A stretch of DNA of 64,000 bases from UBA4742 sp037138595 (GTDB lineage: Bacteria; Actinomycetota; Acidimicrobiia; Acidimicrobiales; Acidimicrobilacustridaceae). Of this stretch, positions 47,051 through 55,728 are shown piece by piece. Positions within the stretch are counted from its first letter, which is position 1, and every line of letters starts with the position of its first letter. The position numbers and the translations under genes were made by a program. The notes beneath the pieces are model-generated. The model saw only the letters and a list, made by a program, of their open reading frames with translations. It was not told the DNA's origin and searched no databases. The stretch covers positions 67,005 through 131,004 of the forward strand of contig JBAXIB010000005.1 of NCBI GenBank assembly GCA_037138595.1. The letters run 5' to 3'.

Positions 47051-47533
47051 TTAGGTCGGCCGATCAAAATTTCGATCTGGTGCGGTCGGCGGCGCAGTGA
47101 ATCCCGCATGAGGACGCCACTTGCTTGCTGCTAAGTCCTCCAACACGTGGGCCATATTCAGCAGATCTTCCTCGTAGGAAAATTTTCCGCCGCCGGCGTA
47201 AACCAACGTCGAATAGCCCGATTGTTCAAAACGCGAGCCATCGGCACGGCTACCGGGAAGTTGTTGGGTCCACTTGACCACGACCGTGTCACCGTCAATC
47301 GCTACATACTCAATCGGAAACGACCAATCTTCGAGGCCGAGCATGCTTTCAACCATGAAGGTCCGCACCTCGTCGATGCCTTCGACCCGGCCCCAGGCTG
47401 GGTCGATATAGACGATGTCATCGGTATAGAAAACTGCGAGGTCGACCCACGTCGCATCACCGGTCTCAATTTGACCACGCAACGCGACGTACGCGTCAGC
47501 CGCCGCACGAACCTCGTTGTAGGGATGCGTCAT
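47051..47533 (-). CDS. SnoaL/NTF2-like protein
   Basis: About 160 residues of the NTF2-like cone fold. It is recognised from VDLAVFYTDDIVYIDPAWGRVEGIDEVRTFMVES and VVVKWTQQLPG. The ATG at 47533 follows GGAAGG, and another in-frame ATG is at 47548. Such proteins are isomerases, dehydratases or ligand binders. The precise role is unknown, and lipid metabolism is suggested only by the neighbouring thioesterase. Confidence 0.8.
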   Translation of the reverse strand: MTHPYNEVRAAADAYVALRGQIETGDATWVDLAVFYTDDIVYIDPAWGRVEGIDEVRTFMVESMLGLEDWSFPIEYVAIDGDTVVVKWTQQLPGSRADGSRFEQSGYSTLVYAGGGKFSYEEDLLNMAHVLEDLAASKWRPHAGFTAPPTAPDRNFDRPT

Positions 47534-47720
47534 CGCATTGCCTTCCATTCACGTCGATTCTGCATCGTCGCACATCACCGATTCGTATGGCGAGTTACTG
47601 GCAACGAACCGGAAACAACCGCTCACAGTTATCGGGAACACCAGTGAGGTTGGCTGACACAAGACGGACCGAAGACAGATCGATAATCAGTAAACGCCAT
47701 CGTAACTGGTCCTAAAACGA

Positions 47721-47750
47721 GCTGTGACCTGCACGAATGCAGGTCACAGC
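47721..47750 (-). terminator. Rho-independent terminator of tRNA-Cys
   Basis: A perfect 13-bp stem, GCTGTGACCTGCA with TGCAGGTCACAGC around a 4-base loop. On the minus strand TCGTTTT follows. It starts seven bases after the tRNA 3' end. Confidence 0.9.
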
Positions 47751-47756
47751 GATGGG

Positions 47757-47828
47757 AGGCGGCGGTGGGAATCGAACCCACGTACAGGGCTTTGCAGGCC
47801 CTTGCCTAAGCCATTCGGCCACGCCGCC
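47757..47828 (-). tRNA. tRNA-Cys (GCA)
   Basis: Acceptor GGCGGCG pairs with CGCCGCC. The D-arm is present, the anticodon stem is AGGGC/GCCCT with loop CTGCAAA (anticodon GCA), and the T-arm is GTGGGTTCGATTCCCAC. The discriminator is U, as expected for Cys. CCA is not encoded. Confidence 0.96.
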
Positions 47829-47899
47829 AGCGAGGTCCCACCTTAGCGTGACCGGTTCCATCCCCCGACACATCAAGTCATGCGCGATCATCGGGGAGT

Positions 47900-48598
47900 A
47901 TGACTGATCCAACCAACGCGTCCCCGCGACAGCCTCTTGACGAACTTCAGGTTCTTGCCGTCCAAGAAAAAGCGATCACCGACCGAGTTGATCACGTCGA
48001 GTTGTACACGATGAAAGGCCTTCTCACGTTGTTGTGGCACGGTCCGCGTGATGCCCACGATGTGGTGTTGCTCTGCGGCGGAGCGATGGGCGGACTCCTC
48101 GGACCAGCCGACGGGCTCTACGCCGATCTCGGCGAGCAGTTCACCGACGCAGGGATCGGATCGATTCGGATTAGTTATCGAACGCCCAACAATTTGGCTC
48201 GCTGCGTCGCTGATGTCACGGCTGCGGCAGACATCGCCGCACGCGTCGGAGCGAGACGATTTGTTGTCGTCGGCCATAGTTTTGGCGGAGCCGTCGCAAT
48301 TAACGCCGCCATCGCGCTCGGGGGTCATGCTGCCGGCGTAGTAACGCTTGCTACCCAATCGGCCGGCTGTGAACCCGCACACTTACTAGAGGCTCCAATC
48401 TTGTTGCTGCACGGCGATGCAGATGAGCTACTGCCACCGGAGGCCAGCAACGTCGTGCGCATGCTCGTTGGCCACGGCGACGTCGAGATCCTGCCCGGAG
48501 ACAACCACCTCCTGCGTCATTCCAATCGGTACCTGCTCGATCGCCTGGGAGAGTGGATTCCATTGCGCTTCAGACCGGCTGGCGACCTAGCGATCTAG
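47900..48598 (+). CDS. Alpha/beta hydrolase
   Basis: A 232-residue hydrolase. The nucleophile elbow is VVGHSFGGAVA, the acid is probably in LLHGDADELLP, and the histidine in LPGDNHLLRHS. The oxyanion region CGGAMGG is near residue 60. It has no lid domain and no signal peptide. Esterase or dienelactone-hydrolase-like activity is plausible, but the substrate is unknown. A weak inverted repeat, CTAGC with GCTAG (48595-48615), overlaps the stop and may terminate it. Confidence 0.86.
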   Translation: MTDPTNASPRQPLDELQVLAVQEKAITDRVDHVELYTMKGLLTLLWHGPRDAHDVVLLCGGAMGGLLGPADGLYADLGEQFTDAGIGSIRISYRTPNNLARCVADVTAAADIAARVGARRFVVVGHSFGGAVAINAAIALGGHAAGVVTLATQSAGCEPAHLLEAPILLLHGDADELLPPEASNVVRMLVGHGDVEILPGDNHLLRHSNRYLLDRLGEWIPLRFRPAGDLAI

Positions 48599-48611
48599 CG
48601 CGCTCAGCGGG

Positions 48612-49724
48612 CTAGGCGTGGCGTTGCGCACGATGAGCGCGCCGCCGAAGTTCGAACAAGCTCCATCCGATAATGATCGCAGCGATAACCAGCGCGATCC
48701 CGACCCCGCGAGCATCGCCGCGGGATGGCACGTCTACTAATTCCGAATCAGCTTGTTGCGGGAGCAGCGCAGAGAAAAACGCAACCGTCTGGGGCCAGAT
48801 TTCGTCTCCGAACTCGGCTGCATGGCGTTGGCCGGGCAAAATGTCGAATTCAACTTTCACGCCTGCGGCCTGCAGCGCGGTGGCGTACTCCTGGACCTGC
48901 GCGATTGGGACCAATTCTTCGGTCGAATTCGCGATGTACGACGGCGCAGTGCGAGCCGAAACCCAAGTGATCGGTGAGGCGTCAGCATATTTCTTTGGAC
49001 AAATGGCCGGCAGACACCCGAGATAGTTGACAATGACCGGCGTGCTCCAAATGAAGTCGCACGATGTATGCAGCCCGCAATCTTCGGGTGGATTGCCATG
49101 GAGTGCAACGAGATGGGCGAGATTGACCGGTGGCGACCACAGGGCGGCGCCCACGATGGGCACTGCCAGGGTTTGGTTTGTCCCAACCGCCTTGCCGCTT
49201 ATCGGGTTCACCGTCCCGACTTCTGACACCAGCGCCATCAAGTTCGCACCAGCTGATGCTCCCAAAATCATGACTTGATTCGGATCAATGTCATAGGTAT
49301 CAGCGTGGGAGACGATGTATCGGATCGCTGCCTGGGCATCGTGAACTTCGTCAGGCCAAGCGACCTTGTCAGTGTTGCTAAGCCGATAATTCACCGCAAA
49401 CGCCGCCCAATGCTGCTCCTGCGCGGCACGCACCGCGAACGGAGCGAGTTCGAGTTTGTCTCCGCCTTGCCAGCCGCCACCGTGCATCAAGATCAGCGCG
49501 GGGTGGCGTGATTTGCCGTCAACGGGAAGGTACGAATCAAACGTTGGACCATGTTGATAATAAGGAGTCTCAGCAATCACCTTCATAACGGTCGACGACG
49601 GCGGAAGAGTCGAATTCGGTGCCGTGACTGACGGTTGATCTTCGGCAAACGACGAAGCAGCACCGGTTGCCAAAAAGACACATCCGATCATGATGGTGAC
49701 GACAACGAATCGCTTTGCGATCAC
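48612..49724 (-). CDS. Secreted, membrane-anchored alpha/beta hydrolase (BD-FAE/carboxylesterase type)
   Basis: A 370-residue protein using a GTG start that overlaps the previous stop as GTGA. This gives a clean signal peptide (MIAKRFVVVTIMIGCVFLA, cleavage near SSFA). HGGGWQGG is the oxyanion motif and LGASAGANL the nucleophile elbow. The histidine is in LPGQRHAAEFGDE. A C-terminal helix (GIALVIAAIIIGWSLFEL) and a basic tail anchor it in the membrane, with the enzyme outside. Likely esterase on an extracellular substrate. Confidence 0.86.
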   Translation of the reverse strand: MIAKRFVVVTIMIGCVFLATGAASSFAEDQPSVTAPNSTLPPSSTVMKVIAETPYYQHGPTFDSYLPVDGKSRHPALILMHGGGWQGGDKLELAPFAVRAAQEQHWAAFAVNYRLSNTDKVAWPDEVHDAQAAIRYIVSHADTYDIDPNQVMILGASAGANLMALVSEVGTVNPISGKAVGTNQTLAVPIVGAALWSPPVNLAHLVALHGNPPEDCGLHTSCDFIWSTPVIVNYLGCLPAICPKKYADASPITWVSARTAPSYIANSTEELVPIAQVQEYATALQAAGVKVEFDILPGQRHAAEFGDEIWPQTVAFFSALLPQQADSELVDVPSRGDARGVGIALVIAAIIIGWSLFELRRRAHRAQRHA

Positions 49725-51364
49725 GTTCGCGACCCTCGCGATGGCTCGAACAACACGCCCGGATTCAATACCGCCGCAGGATCCAACGTCGCTTTCAATG
49801 ACTGAAGTCCGGACGCGAAAACGTCGGGCCGTTGCTGGTCGTACCACGGTCGATGGTCACGACCAACCGAGTGATGGTGAGTGATCGTGCCGCCGTGAGT
49901 GATCAACGCGTCGGAAGCTGCAGCCTTAATCTCGGCCCATTGGCTCAGTTCGCTCCCCCATCGACTCGGAGCAATCACCGAAAAATAGGGCGCCGGTCCA
50001 TCAGGGTAGATATGGGTGAATCGACAGGTGATCGTTCCGCCGCCGCATATTTCCTGCATTGCGTTGGTCACCGCTTCAGTCACTCCCGCGTGTAACTCGT
50101 CGAATCGGTCCCACGTGCAGGCGGTTTCAAACGTTTCGGCTATCACGCTCATCGCGACGAGCGCATCGCGTCCGTAGGGCGCTCGCAAGAACGCATTGCG
50201 CCAGGTTTCAACCGCTCCAGCCGATGCTTCGGATGGTTTGCTCGTGGTCGTCTGAGCGATTGAGCTCGATCGGGCTGGCTCTGGCAGTGTGCCGCCGTGA
50301 ACAGCGCAGATCTCAAGCGCACTAGCGAGCCAGTGGTCAACCGGGTGGTGGGCTGACTCGAATCCGAGCACGAGTACCGCCGCGCCACCAGTCGCGCCTG
50401 CAGACGACGATGCTTCGCCCGGGTCGAGGAGGCGACAATTGGTCGGAAACAACGCCGACTGTGAAATCACTCGCACTGCTTCGACACCTTGACCAAAGCT
50501 CGGGAACCAAACCCCGGCCGAGGATCGATGCACCGGCCGATCCTGTAATCGCATCCATGCTTCGGTGATGATTCCAAGCGTGCCCTCAGAACCGAGGAAC
50601 ATGCGATCGGGCGACGGCCCGGCGCCCGATCCAGGAAGGCGCCGGCTTTCGCTGATCCCCGAAGGAGTAACTACCCGCATCGACTCGGTGAGGTCGTCGA
50701 TGTGGGTATAGACGCTCGCGTAGTGCCCGCCTGATCGCGTTGCCAGCCAACCACCCAATGTCGAGAACTCAAACGACTGAGGAAAATGGCGCAAAGTCAG
50801 ACCCTCGGGCCGAAGTTGCTGCTCAAGGACCGGACCCAACGCTCCGCCCTGAATACGCGCCGCACGACTCACTCGATCGATCTCGAGTACCCGATCGAGA
50901 TTGGTGAGGTCGATCGAAACGGCCCCCGAGTACCCATCGCCAATATCGGCTTCAACTCCACCGGCAACCGACGATCCTCCTCCGTATGGAATGGCCGCGG
51001 CTCGGACGGCCGAACACCACTCGAGTAGCGCGATCACGTCGGCCTCATCGCGGGGCTTAGCAACCACATCTGGTGCAAACGCAAGCTCGCCACGGAAATT
51101 GCGCACGATGTCGCGATAGGACTTCCCGTGGGTATGGCCAGCGCGGTCATACCGGTCGGTCGAACACATCGACGCGAGCGCCGTCGGCGGGACGAGCCGA
51201 GGATCCGGTAAATCCAAAGCGCGCAGCGCTATCGGTTCGCGAATTGCTAACTCGGGAACATCGAAACGCGACGCAATAGTTGCTGCGATCGCCGCGGTTT
51301 GCCGTGCGTCGGGAGTTTGATCCTCCCAACCCCAACCCCACCATGACCGCCGGCGATCAACCAT
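49721..51364 (-). CDS. FAD-linked oxidase, alkyldihydroxyacetonephosphate synthase-like
   Basis: A 547-residue VAO/PCMH-fold flavoprotein. The FAD-binding segments IPYGGGSSVAGG and RHFPQSFEFSTLGGWLATRSGGHYAS, and the C-terminal THGGTITHHHSVGRDHRPW with its His cluster, are diagnostic of the AGPS group. AGPS makes the ether bond of ether lipids. Bacterial homologues are common in actinobacteria without proven products. It precedes the secreted hydrolase with a four-base overlap, so the two are co-translated. A DosR-type box lies 90 to 110 bases upstream. Confidence 0.88.
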   Translation of the reverse strand: MVDRRRSWWGWGWEDQTPDARQTAAIAATIASRFDVPELAIREPIALRALDLPDPRLVPPTALASMCSTDRYDRAGHTHGKSYRDIVRNFRGELAFAPDVVAKPRDEADVIALLEWCSAVRAAAIPYGGGSSVAGGVEADIGDGYSGAVSIDLTNLDRVLEIDRVSRAARIQGGALGPVLEQQLRPEGLTLRHFPQSFEFSTLGGWLATRSGGHYASVYTHIDDLTESMRVVTPSGISESRRLPGSGAGPSPDRMFLGSEGTLGIITEAWMRLQDRPVHRSSAGVWFPSFGQGVEAVRVISQSALFPTNCRLLDPGEASSSAGATGGAAVLVLGFESAHHPVDHWLASALEICAVHGGTLPEPARSSSIAQTTTSKPSEASAGAVETWRNAFLRAPYGRDALVAMSVIAETFETACTWDRFDELHAGVTEAVTNAMQEICGGGTITCRFTHIYPDGPAPYFSVIAPSRWGSELSQWAEIKAAASDALITHGGTITHHHSVGRDHRPWYDQQRPDVFASGLQSLKATLDPAAVLNPGVLFEPSRGSRT

Positions 51365-51462
51365 TTGTCCACCCTAGATCGGGTTTTCCCAAATGGTCTG
51401 ACTCCCATGCGCCGCAACGATTGGCAACCGAAAAATCAGCAAAAAGCAACAGATTTGAGCAG

Positions 51463-51482
51463 CTGGGGCGATTTGTCCCCTA
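51463..51482. promoter_or_regulatory. DosR/DevR-type box
   Basis: Read on the minus strand, TAGGGGACAAATCGCCCCTA-like symmetry gives GGGGAC-AAATCG-CCCC. This matches the DosR pattern GGGAC-N6-CCC with extended flanks. It lies between the divergent alkyl-DHAP-synthase-like gene and the cold-shock gene. The DevR homologue 370 bases away keeps the DNA-contact lysine and asparagine residues. Confidence 0.5.
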
Positions 51483-51540
51483 GGGTGTTTAGACGGGGTG
51501 CCAATCAGGTCATCTCGCAATCAAAGAAAAAGAGACAAAA

Positions 51541-51741
51541 GTGACTACAGGTACAGTGAAGTTCTTCAACTCCGAGAAGGGCTTCGGTTTCATCAGCCGC
51601 GAGTCAGGTGACGACGTGTTCGTTCACTACTCAAACATCCAAGGCTCAGGCTACAAGTCCCTCGATGAGGGCCAAAAAGTCGAGTTCGACGTGGCTCCGG
51701 GCCGTAAGGGTGAAGAAGCCCAGAACGTCCGCCCCATCTGA
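51541..51741 (+). CDS. csp: Cold-shock protein (CspA family)
   Basis: A 66-residue single-domain RNA chaperone. RNP1 is KGFGFIS and RNP2 is VFVHYS, with aromatic residues F9, F16, F18 and F27 in the expected places. The start is GTG after a purine-rich leader with no strong ribosome site, typical of csp genes with long leaders. A DosR-type box ends 58 bases upstream, suggesting low-oxygen induction. Confidence 0.95.
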   Translation: MTTGTVKFFNSEKGFGFISRESGDDVFVHYSNIQGSGYKSLDEGQKVEFDVAPGRKGEEAQNVRPI

Positions 51742-51849
51742 TTTTCCTAACGTCAGTTCTCACGAATCGACGTGCGACTTGCGAGTCGTCGGCTTCGGCC
51801 GGCGGCTCGTTTCGCGTCCCAGGACAGTTCCATGCGCGAAGCTAACGAG

Positions 51850-52497
51850 ATGATTCGAGTCTTTCTCCTTGACGACCACGAAATCGTTCGCCGAGGTGTA
51901 CGTGACTTACTTGAAGGCACCGGCGAAATGGAAGTGGTCGGCGAAGCCTCTACCGCCGAAGAAGCGATTCGTCGAATCCCAGCCATTCGACCCGATGTTG
52001 CTGTCCTTGATGTCAGACTCCCCGATGGCAACGGGGTCGAGGTTTGTCGAGAGTTGCGATCCAAGGACCCCGGCCTCCACTGCCTCATGCTGACTTCGTA
52101 TTCAGATGATGAAGCGCTTTTTGACGCAATCATGGCTGGCGCATCGGGCTACGTGCTCAAGCAAATTCGATCCAACGATCTCATTGAGGCAGTAACGAAA
52201 GTTGCCGCCGGCCAGTCACTGCTCGATCCGGTGCTCACTGCTGGCGTGCTTGAACGACTTCGCAATGGAAGCCCTGAAGACGAACTCATCGCCGGCTTAA
52301 CTGACCAAGAACGTCGACTGCTTGATCTTCTGGCCGAGGGCTTTACCAACCGCGAAATTGCAGAACGAATGTTCTTGGCCGAAAAGACGATCAAAAATTA
52401 CGTCTCGAATCTATTATCGAAGATGGGAATGCAACGCCGTACCGAGGCAGCTGTCTACGCCGCACGCCTCTCCGAACGGCAAAAAAAGTCGACCTGA
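51850..52497 (+). CDS. devR: DevR/DosR-type response regulator
   Basis: A 215-residue NarL-family regulator, very close in length and sequence pattern to mycobacterial DevR (217). The receiver has acidic D8/D9, phospho-acceptor D54 (VLDVRLPDGNG), the LTSYSDDEA switch and K104-type lysine. The LuxR helix-turn-helix carries FLAEKTIKNYVSNLL, which keeps the residues DevR uses to bind its GGGAC box. The frame opens at 51772, but MIRVFLLDDHE at 51850 is the family start. Its probable kinase is encoded at 53726-55711. Confidence 0.9.
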   Translation: MIRVFLLDDHEIVRRGVRDLLEGTGEMEVVGEASTAEEAIRRIPAIRPDVAVLDVRLPDGNGVEVCRELRSKDPGLHCLMLTSYSDDEALFDAIMAGASGYVLKQIRSNDLIEAVTKVAAGQSLLDPVLTAGVLERLRNGSPEDELIAGLTDQERRLLDLLAEGFTNREIAERMFLAEKTIKNYVSNLLSKMGMQRRTEAAVYAARLSERQKKST

Positions 52498-52501
52498 ACG
52501 T

Positions 52502-53107
52502 CTAGGTCTCTACGGAAATACCAATTGCCGACGCAGTCGGGTCAACTTCACGAATGGCGCTGAGGGCGCGAACAGCCAACATCTGAGTAACGGCTGCGTC
52601 TACCGGCTCGCTGGTAACGATCCGAGCATGCAGGCGACCCGCTGACCGCTCGACCCATGAGCTCACGTCAACTGTCTCGAGATCGTGTTGGTCAAGCACT
52701 TCACGGGCTGCAGCGTTTGATGCTTCGGAGTGAGCCCGCAATGGGCGCCGAGCGGTCTGCTCGACTACGTCCACGAGTTCGTCAGCGGTCGGCGCAAGTC
52801 CGCTGTCTTCGGAAGCGAACCCCAAACGGTCCGTCGGGCCAAGAACTACGAGCGGAATACTGGCCCTCCGGGCACACACATATCCAGCGGGAACGCGAAC
52901 AGCCTCACCACTTTCGGGGTTGAGAGCCAGAACGGCAACGTCAATTGCACTTTCGTCAAGCGGGCACTGCGATTTGTGGACAAGCCCGTTACAAGGCGCA
53001 GCCGCAGTCGGGTCAGAACAAGAGGTGGTCACATGTCCCGCGGCGTGCAACGCGCTTTCAGCCTGAGTTCCCGAACCCAGCTGTTCTTCCACGATTAGTA
53101 CTCGCAT
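52502..53107 (-). CDS. Receiver-like protein of unknown function in the DevR block
   Basis: A 201-residue protein starting MRVLIVEEQLGSG after a GGGAG site. The opening looks like a response-regulator receiver first strand (VLIVEE), but the later phospho-acceptor region is degenerate: DVAVLALNPESGEA has no Asp at the usual strand end. The C-terminal third (SSWVERSAGRLHARI, VTQMLAVRALSAIREVD) is a small alpha/beta module. It is convergent with devR, and tandem DosR-type boxes lie upstream. It may be a pseudo-receiver in the same signalling circuit. Confidence 0.62.
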   Translation of the reverse strand: MRVLIVEEQLGSGTQAESALHAAGHVTTSCSDPTAAAPCNGLVHKSQCPLDESAIDVAVLALNPESGEAVRVPAGYVCARRASIPLVVLGPTDRLGFASEDSGLAPTADELVDVVEQTARRPLRAHSEASNAAAREVLDQHDLETVDVSSWVERSAGRLHARIVTSEPVDAAVTQMLAVRALSAIREVDPTASAIGISVET

Positions 53108-53171
53108 CTTGACTCCCAATGATCGAAATCTCGGTTAGTGATGTGATCTTCCACCGCAAGAACTCGTTTCA

Positions 53172-53215
53172 CTAGGGACCAATGACCTTCTTCGATTTGG
53201 GACGTTATGCCCTTA
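53172..53215. promoter_or_regulatory. Tandem DosR/DevR-type boxes
   Basis: CTAGGGACCAATGACCTTCT (53172-53191) and TTTGGGACGTTATGCCCTTA (53196-53215) both fit GGGAC-N6-CC(C). They are on the same strand and 24 bases apart, which puts them on nearly one helix face. Paired boxes of this type precede strongly induced DosR-regulon genes in mycobacteria. Here they lie between the divergent receiver-like gene and the split-barrel gene. Confidence 0.6.
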
Positions 53216-53239
53216 TTTCGCCTGTTGAGATCGTCGAAG

Positions 53240-53704
53240 ATGGCTGGCATGGAGCCGTTCCCGTCCAATTTCTTTGCCAATACCGATCCTGATTCGGTCC
53301 TCGGTCACGATGTGTGTCTCACGTTGCTCGCATCGCGGGCGAAGGCTCGCCTAGCAGTGTCACTCAATGCACTACCCAATATCGTTCTGGTTGGCTACCG
53401 CATGATCGAATTCAACGGATCGCTCGAGATCGTCGTGCTCATTCAAGGTCACACTCGATTGTTGGATGCGTTCCGGGATTCGGTGGTTGCAGCCGAAGTC
53501 GACGAACTCGATTTGGATGATCAAGTCGGATGGGTTGTCTTTGTCCAGGGCCGCTCGCGGGTCATCACCGACCCCGATCAAATCGCGTCTGCATTGGCCG
53601 CATTTGACCTCAAGAGTGACACGACTCACCGGTTCGCGGGCATCAGTCCCGATCGCCTACATGGGCGTTACCTCAAAGGGTGTCCATCAAACAGCGCACT
53701 GTGA
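53240..53704 (+). CDS. Pyridoxamine 5'-phosphate oxidase-like split-barrel protein
   Basis: About 154 residues of the FMN-binding split-barrel type. SVLGHDVCLTLLASRAKARLAVSLNALPNIVLVGYRMI is the first part of the barrel, and QVGWVVFVQGRSRVITDPD is a later strand pair. Similar proteins occur in mycobacterial DosR regulons (Rv3129-like). The frame is open from 53207, but that start would lie inside a DosR box. The ATGs at 53240 or 53249 are likelier. It is probably hypoxia-induced with unknown ligand or redox role. Confidence 0.75.
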   Translation: MAGMEPFPSNFFANTDPDSVLGHDVCLTLLASRAKARLAVSLNALPNIVLVGYRMIEFNGSLEIVVLIQGHTRLLDAFRDSVVAAEVDELDLDDQVGWVVFVQGRSRVITDPDQIASALAAFDLKSDTTHRFAGISPDRLHGRYLKGCPSNSAL

Positions 53705-53725
53705 GGCGTAGATCGAGGATCGCAC

Positions 53726-55711
53726 TTATCGCGACTCGTTGACTGGTACCCGCCATTCAATTCGAGTTCCAACGCCGTCTATCGGACCGATTGCGAACGT
53801 TCCGCCCAACTCATCGGCGCGGGATCGTATATTTCGCAGTCCACTTCCGCCTTCGATATCTCCGATGCCAACGCCGTCGTCTCGAATGACGACGACGAAT
53901 TCCTTTCCATCAGTGGACACTTCAACGGCCGCTGAAGTGGCATGGGCATGACGCGCCACATTCGATAAGCCCTCGTGAACTACGGCCAGAATCTGTGGAG
54001 TGATAACGGGGTTGGCCGCGCTGTCAATGGGTCCGTCGAATCGCATCGACGGCTCAAACCCAAGCACTCGGCTGGCATCGTTCAGCACCCGCAGGAGTTC
54101 GACCCGGATACCCGCAGCCGCTATCGGCGGGGGAGCCAACGTAAAGATCGTCGTCCGAATTTCACGGATAGTCTCATCGAGTTCATCCACGACTTTGCTC
54201 AATCGGTCCGTCGCTCGCGCGTCTTCGACAAGCGGTAATGCCCCTTGCAGGATCAAACCCGATGCGAACAACCTTTGAATCACCAAGTCATGCAAATCGC
54301 GAGCGATCCGCTCTCGTTCATCGCCGATCAACAACTGCTCTCGGTCGTGCCTTGCCCGAGCGAGTTCAATGCCTAAAGCGGCCTGATCGGCCAAACTTAT
54401 CGCTATCAACATTCCGGTCTCATCCGGCGCCTCATCGATTCCGCAAATCAAAAAGCCGGCTGTTCCGACTTCGAGATTGATCGGCACAAATAGCACTCGG
54501 GGTGAACCGAATTGCCCTTGGAGCGCGCTATCAAGATCAGCTAGTACCTCGATAAAGGGCATTTGCTTCGATCGTGGCACCGCGAACTTCGTACCGACAT
54601 TCAACGCGGGTCGGGTTAGTCCGCTGCCGGCAACAAATTCTGCTGGCCAACCGATCGCGGTGATCGCCGTCTCAACTTTCAGCAACTCGCAAAGCGATTC
54701 GCAAATGAGTTCTAAGACTGGTTCGAGCACCTCGCTTGCGAGCAACTCGAGGCGAAGTTGTGCCATCACGGTCAGCCAACGTGCTTGAAGTTCACCTTGA
54801 ACCAGCAGTTCACGCAACTGATTTTCGGTGCGCTTTCGTTCGGTGATATCTCGGACCATCACTGAGTACCCCACCAGCCCCGAATTCGTCGAGCGCATTG
54901 GTGACACAACGACGACCACCGGGATCATCGTGCCGTCGCGGTGGCGCCATTCGGTATCGCGTGGGCCAGCAAATTGACCCGATTTCACTTCGCTTAGCTG
55001 CGCATTGAGCTCAACAAGTCCAGGCTCAGGAATCATCGTGCGCACGTCAACTCCGACGACGTCGACCGCGCTATATCCCAGCACGCGTTCAGCGCCAGGG
55101 TTCCAACTCACAACAATTCCCTCAGCTGTCGTCGAAATAATTGCGTCTGCCGACGATTCAACGATCGCGGCCAATCGACTTTGCGCGGCCTCGGCATCGC
55201 GACGATCAGTCACATCGCGAATCGAAGCGATGACTGATAATCCATCGCCAATCCTGATTGATGCCAAGCTGATATCGACCGCAAATTCCGAGCCGTCAAT
55301 CCGGCGGCCAAACAGTTCAAGACCAACCCCCATGGCGCGTCGGTGGGGACTTTCGATATAGGAACGTCGATGGGATCGATGTCCAGCGCGAAATCTTTCG
55401 GGTACGAGTACCTCAACATGCTTGCCGACGATTTCTTCAGGTGAATAGCCAAAGAGCTGTTGGGTCATCCAGTTGACCTGAAGGATTCGGCCATCAGAGT
55501 CAATCACGATTGCCGCATCGGGCATCAATGAAAGAACGCTGTCGACGAGGTCATCAGACGAGAGGGTCATCGCTTGAGCAGCGTAGTTTGCGAACGAGTG
55601 CGATTGAGCCAGAAATCTGGCATCAGTTCGGGACAAAAGACCCTGCCCGCCCACATCTTCAGCGGCGATGATCAGAATTCGAGAATTGTTTTCGTCACTG
55701 GAATCGACCAA
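53726..55711 (-). CDS. PAS-PAS-GAF sensor histidine kinase (DevS/DosT-like)
   Basis: A 661-residue soluble kinase and the likely partner of DevR. PAS1 covers about 55-175, PAS2 about 180-300 and GAF about 320-460. HisKA_3 carries the phospho-acceptor H474 in ERIARDLHDLVIQRLF. The HATPase has HEGLSNVARHAHA (N box) and DDGVGIGD (G box). The kinase half is close to DevS. The GAF part contains no histidine, so the heme ligand used by DevS and DosT is missing and sensing may rest with the PAS domains. TTG start, divergent from the next gene by 17 bases. Confidence 0.88.
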   Translation of the reverse strand: MVDSSDENNSRILIIAAEDVGGQGLLSRTDARFLAQSHSFANYAAQAMTLSSDDLVDSVLSLMPDAAIVIDSDGRILQVNWMTQQLFGYSPEEIVGKHVEVLVPERFRAGHRSHRRSYIESPHRRAMGVGLELFGRRIDGSEFAVDISLASIRIGDGLSVIASIRDVTDRRDAEAAQSRLAAIVESSADAIISTTAEGIVVSWNPGAERVLGYSAVDVVGVDVRTMIPEPGLVELNAQLSEVKSGQFAGPRDTEWRHRDGTMIPVVVVVSPMRSTNSGLVGYSVMVRDITERKRTENQLRELLVQGELQARWLTVMAQLRLELLASEVLEPVLELICESLCELLKVETAITAIGWPAEFVAGSGLTRPALNVGTKFAVPRSKQMPFIEVLADLDSALQGQFGSPRVLFVPINLEVGTAGFLICGIDEAPDETGMLIAISLADQAALGIELARARHDREQLLIGDERERIARDLHDLVIQRLFASGLILQGALPLVEDARATDRLSKVVDELDETIREIRTTIFTLAPPPIAAAGIRVELLRVLNDASRVLGFEPSMRFDGPIDSAANPVITPQILAVVHEGLSNVARHAHATSAAVEVSTDGKEFVVVIRDDGVGIGDIEGGSGLRNIRSRADELGGTFAIGPIDGVGTRIEWRVPVNESR

Positions 55712-55728
55712 GGAGTTTTCGAACCACC

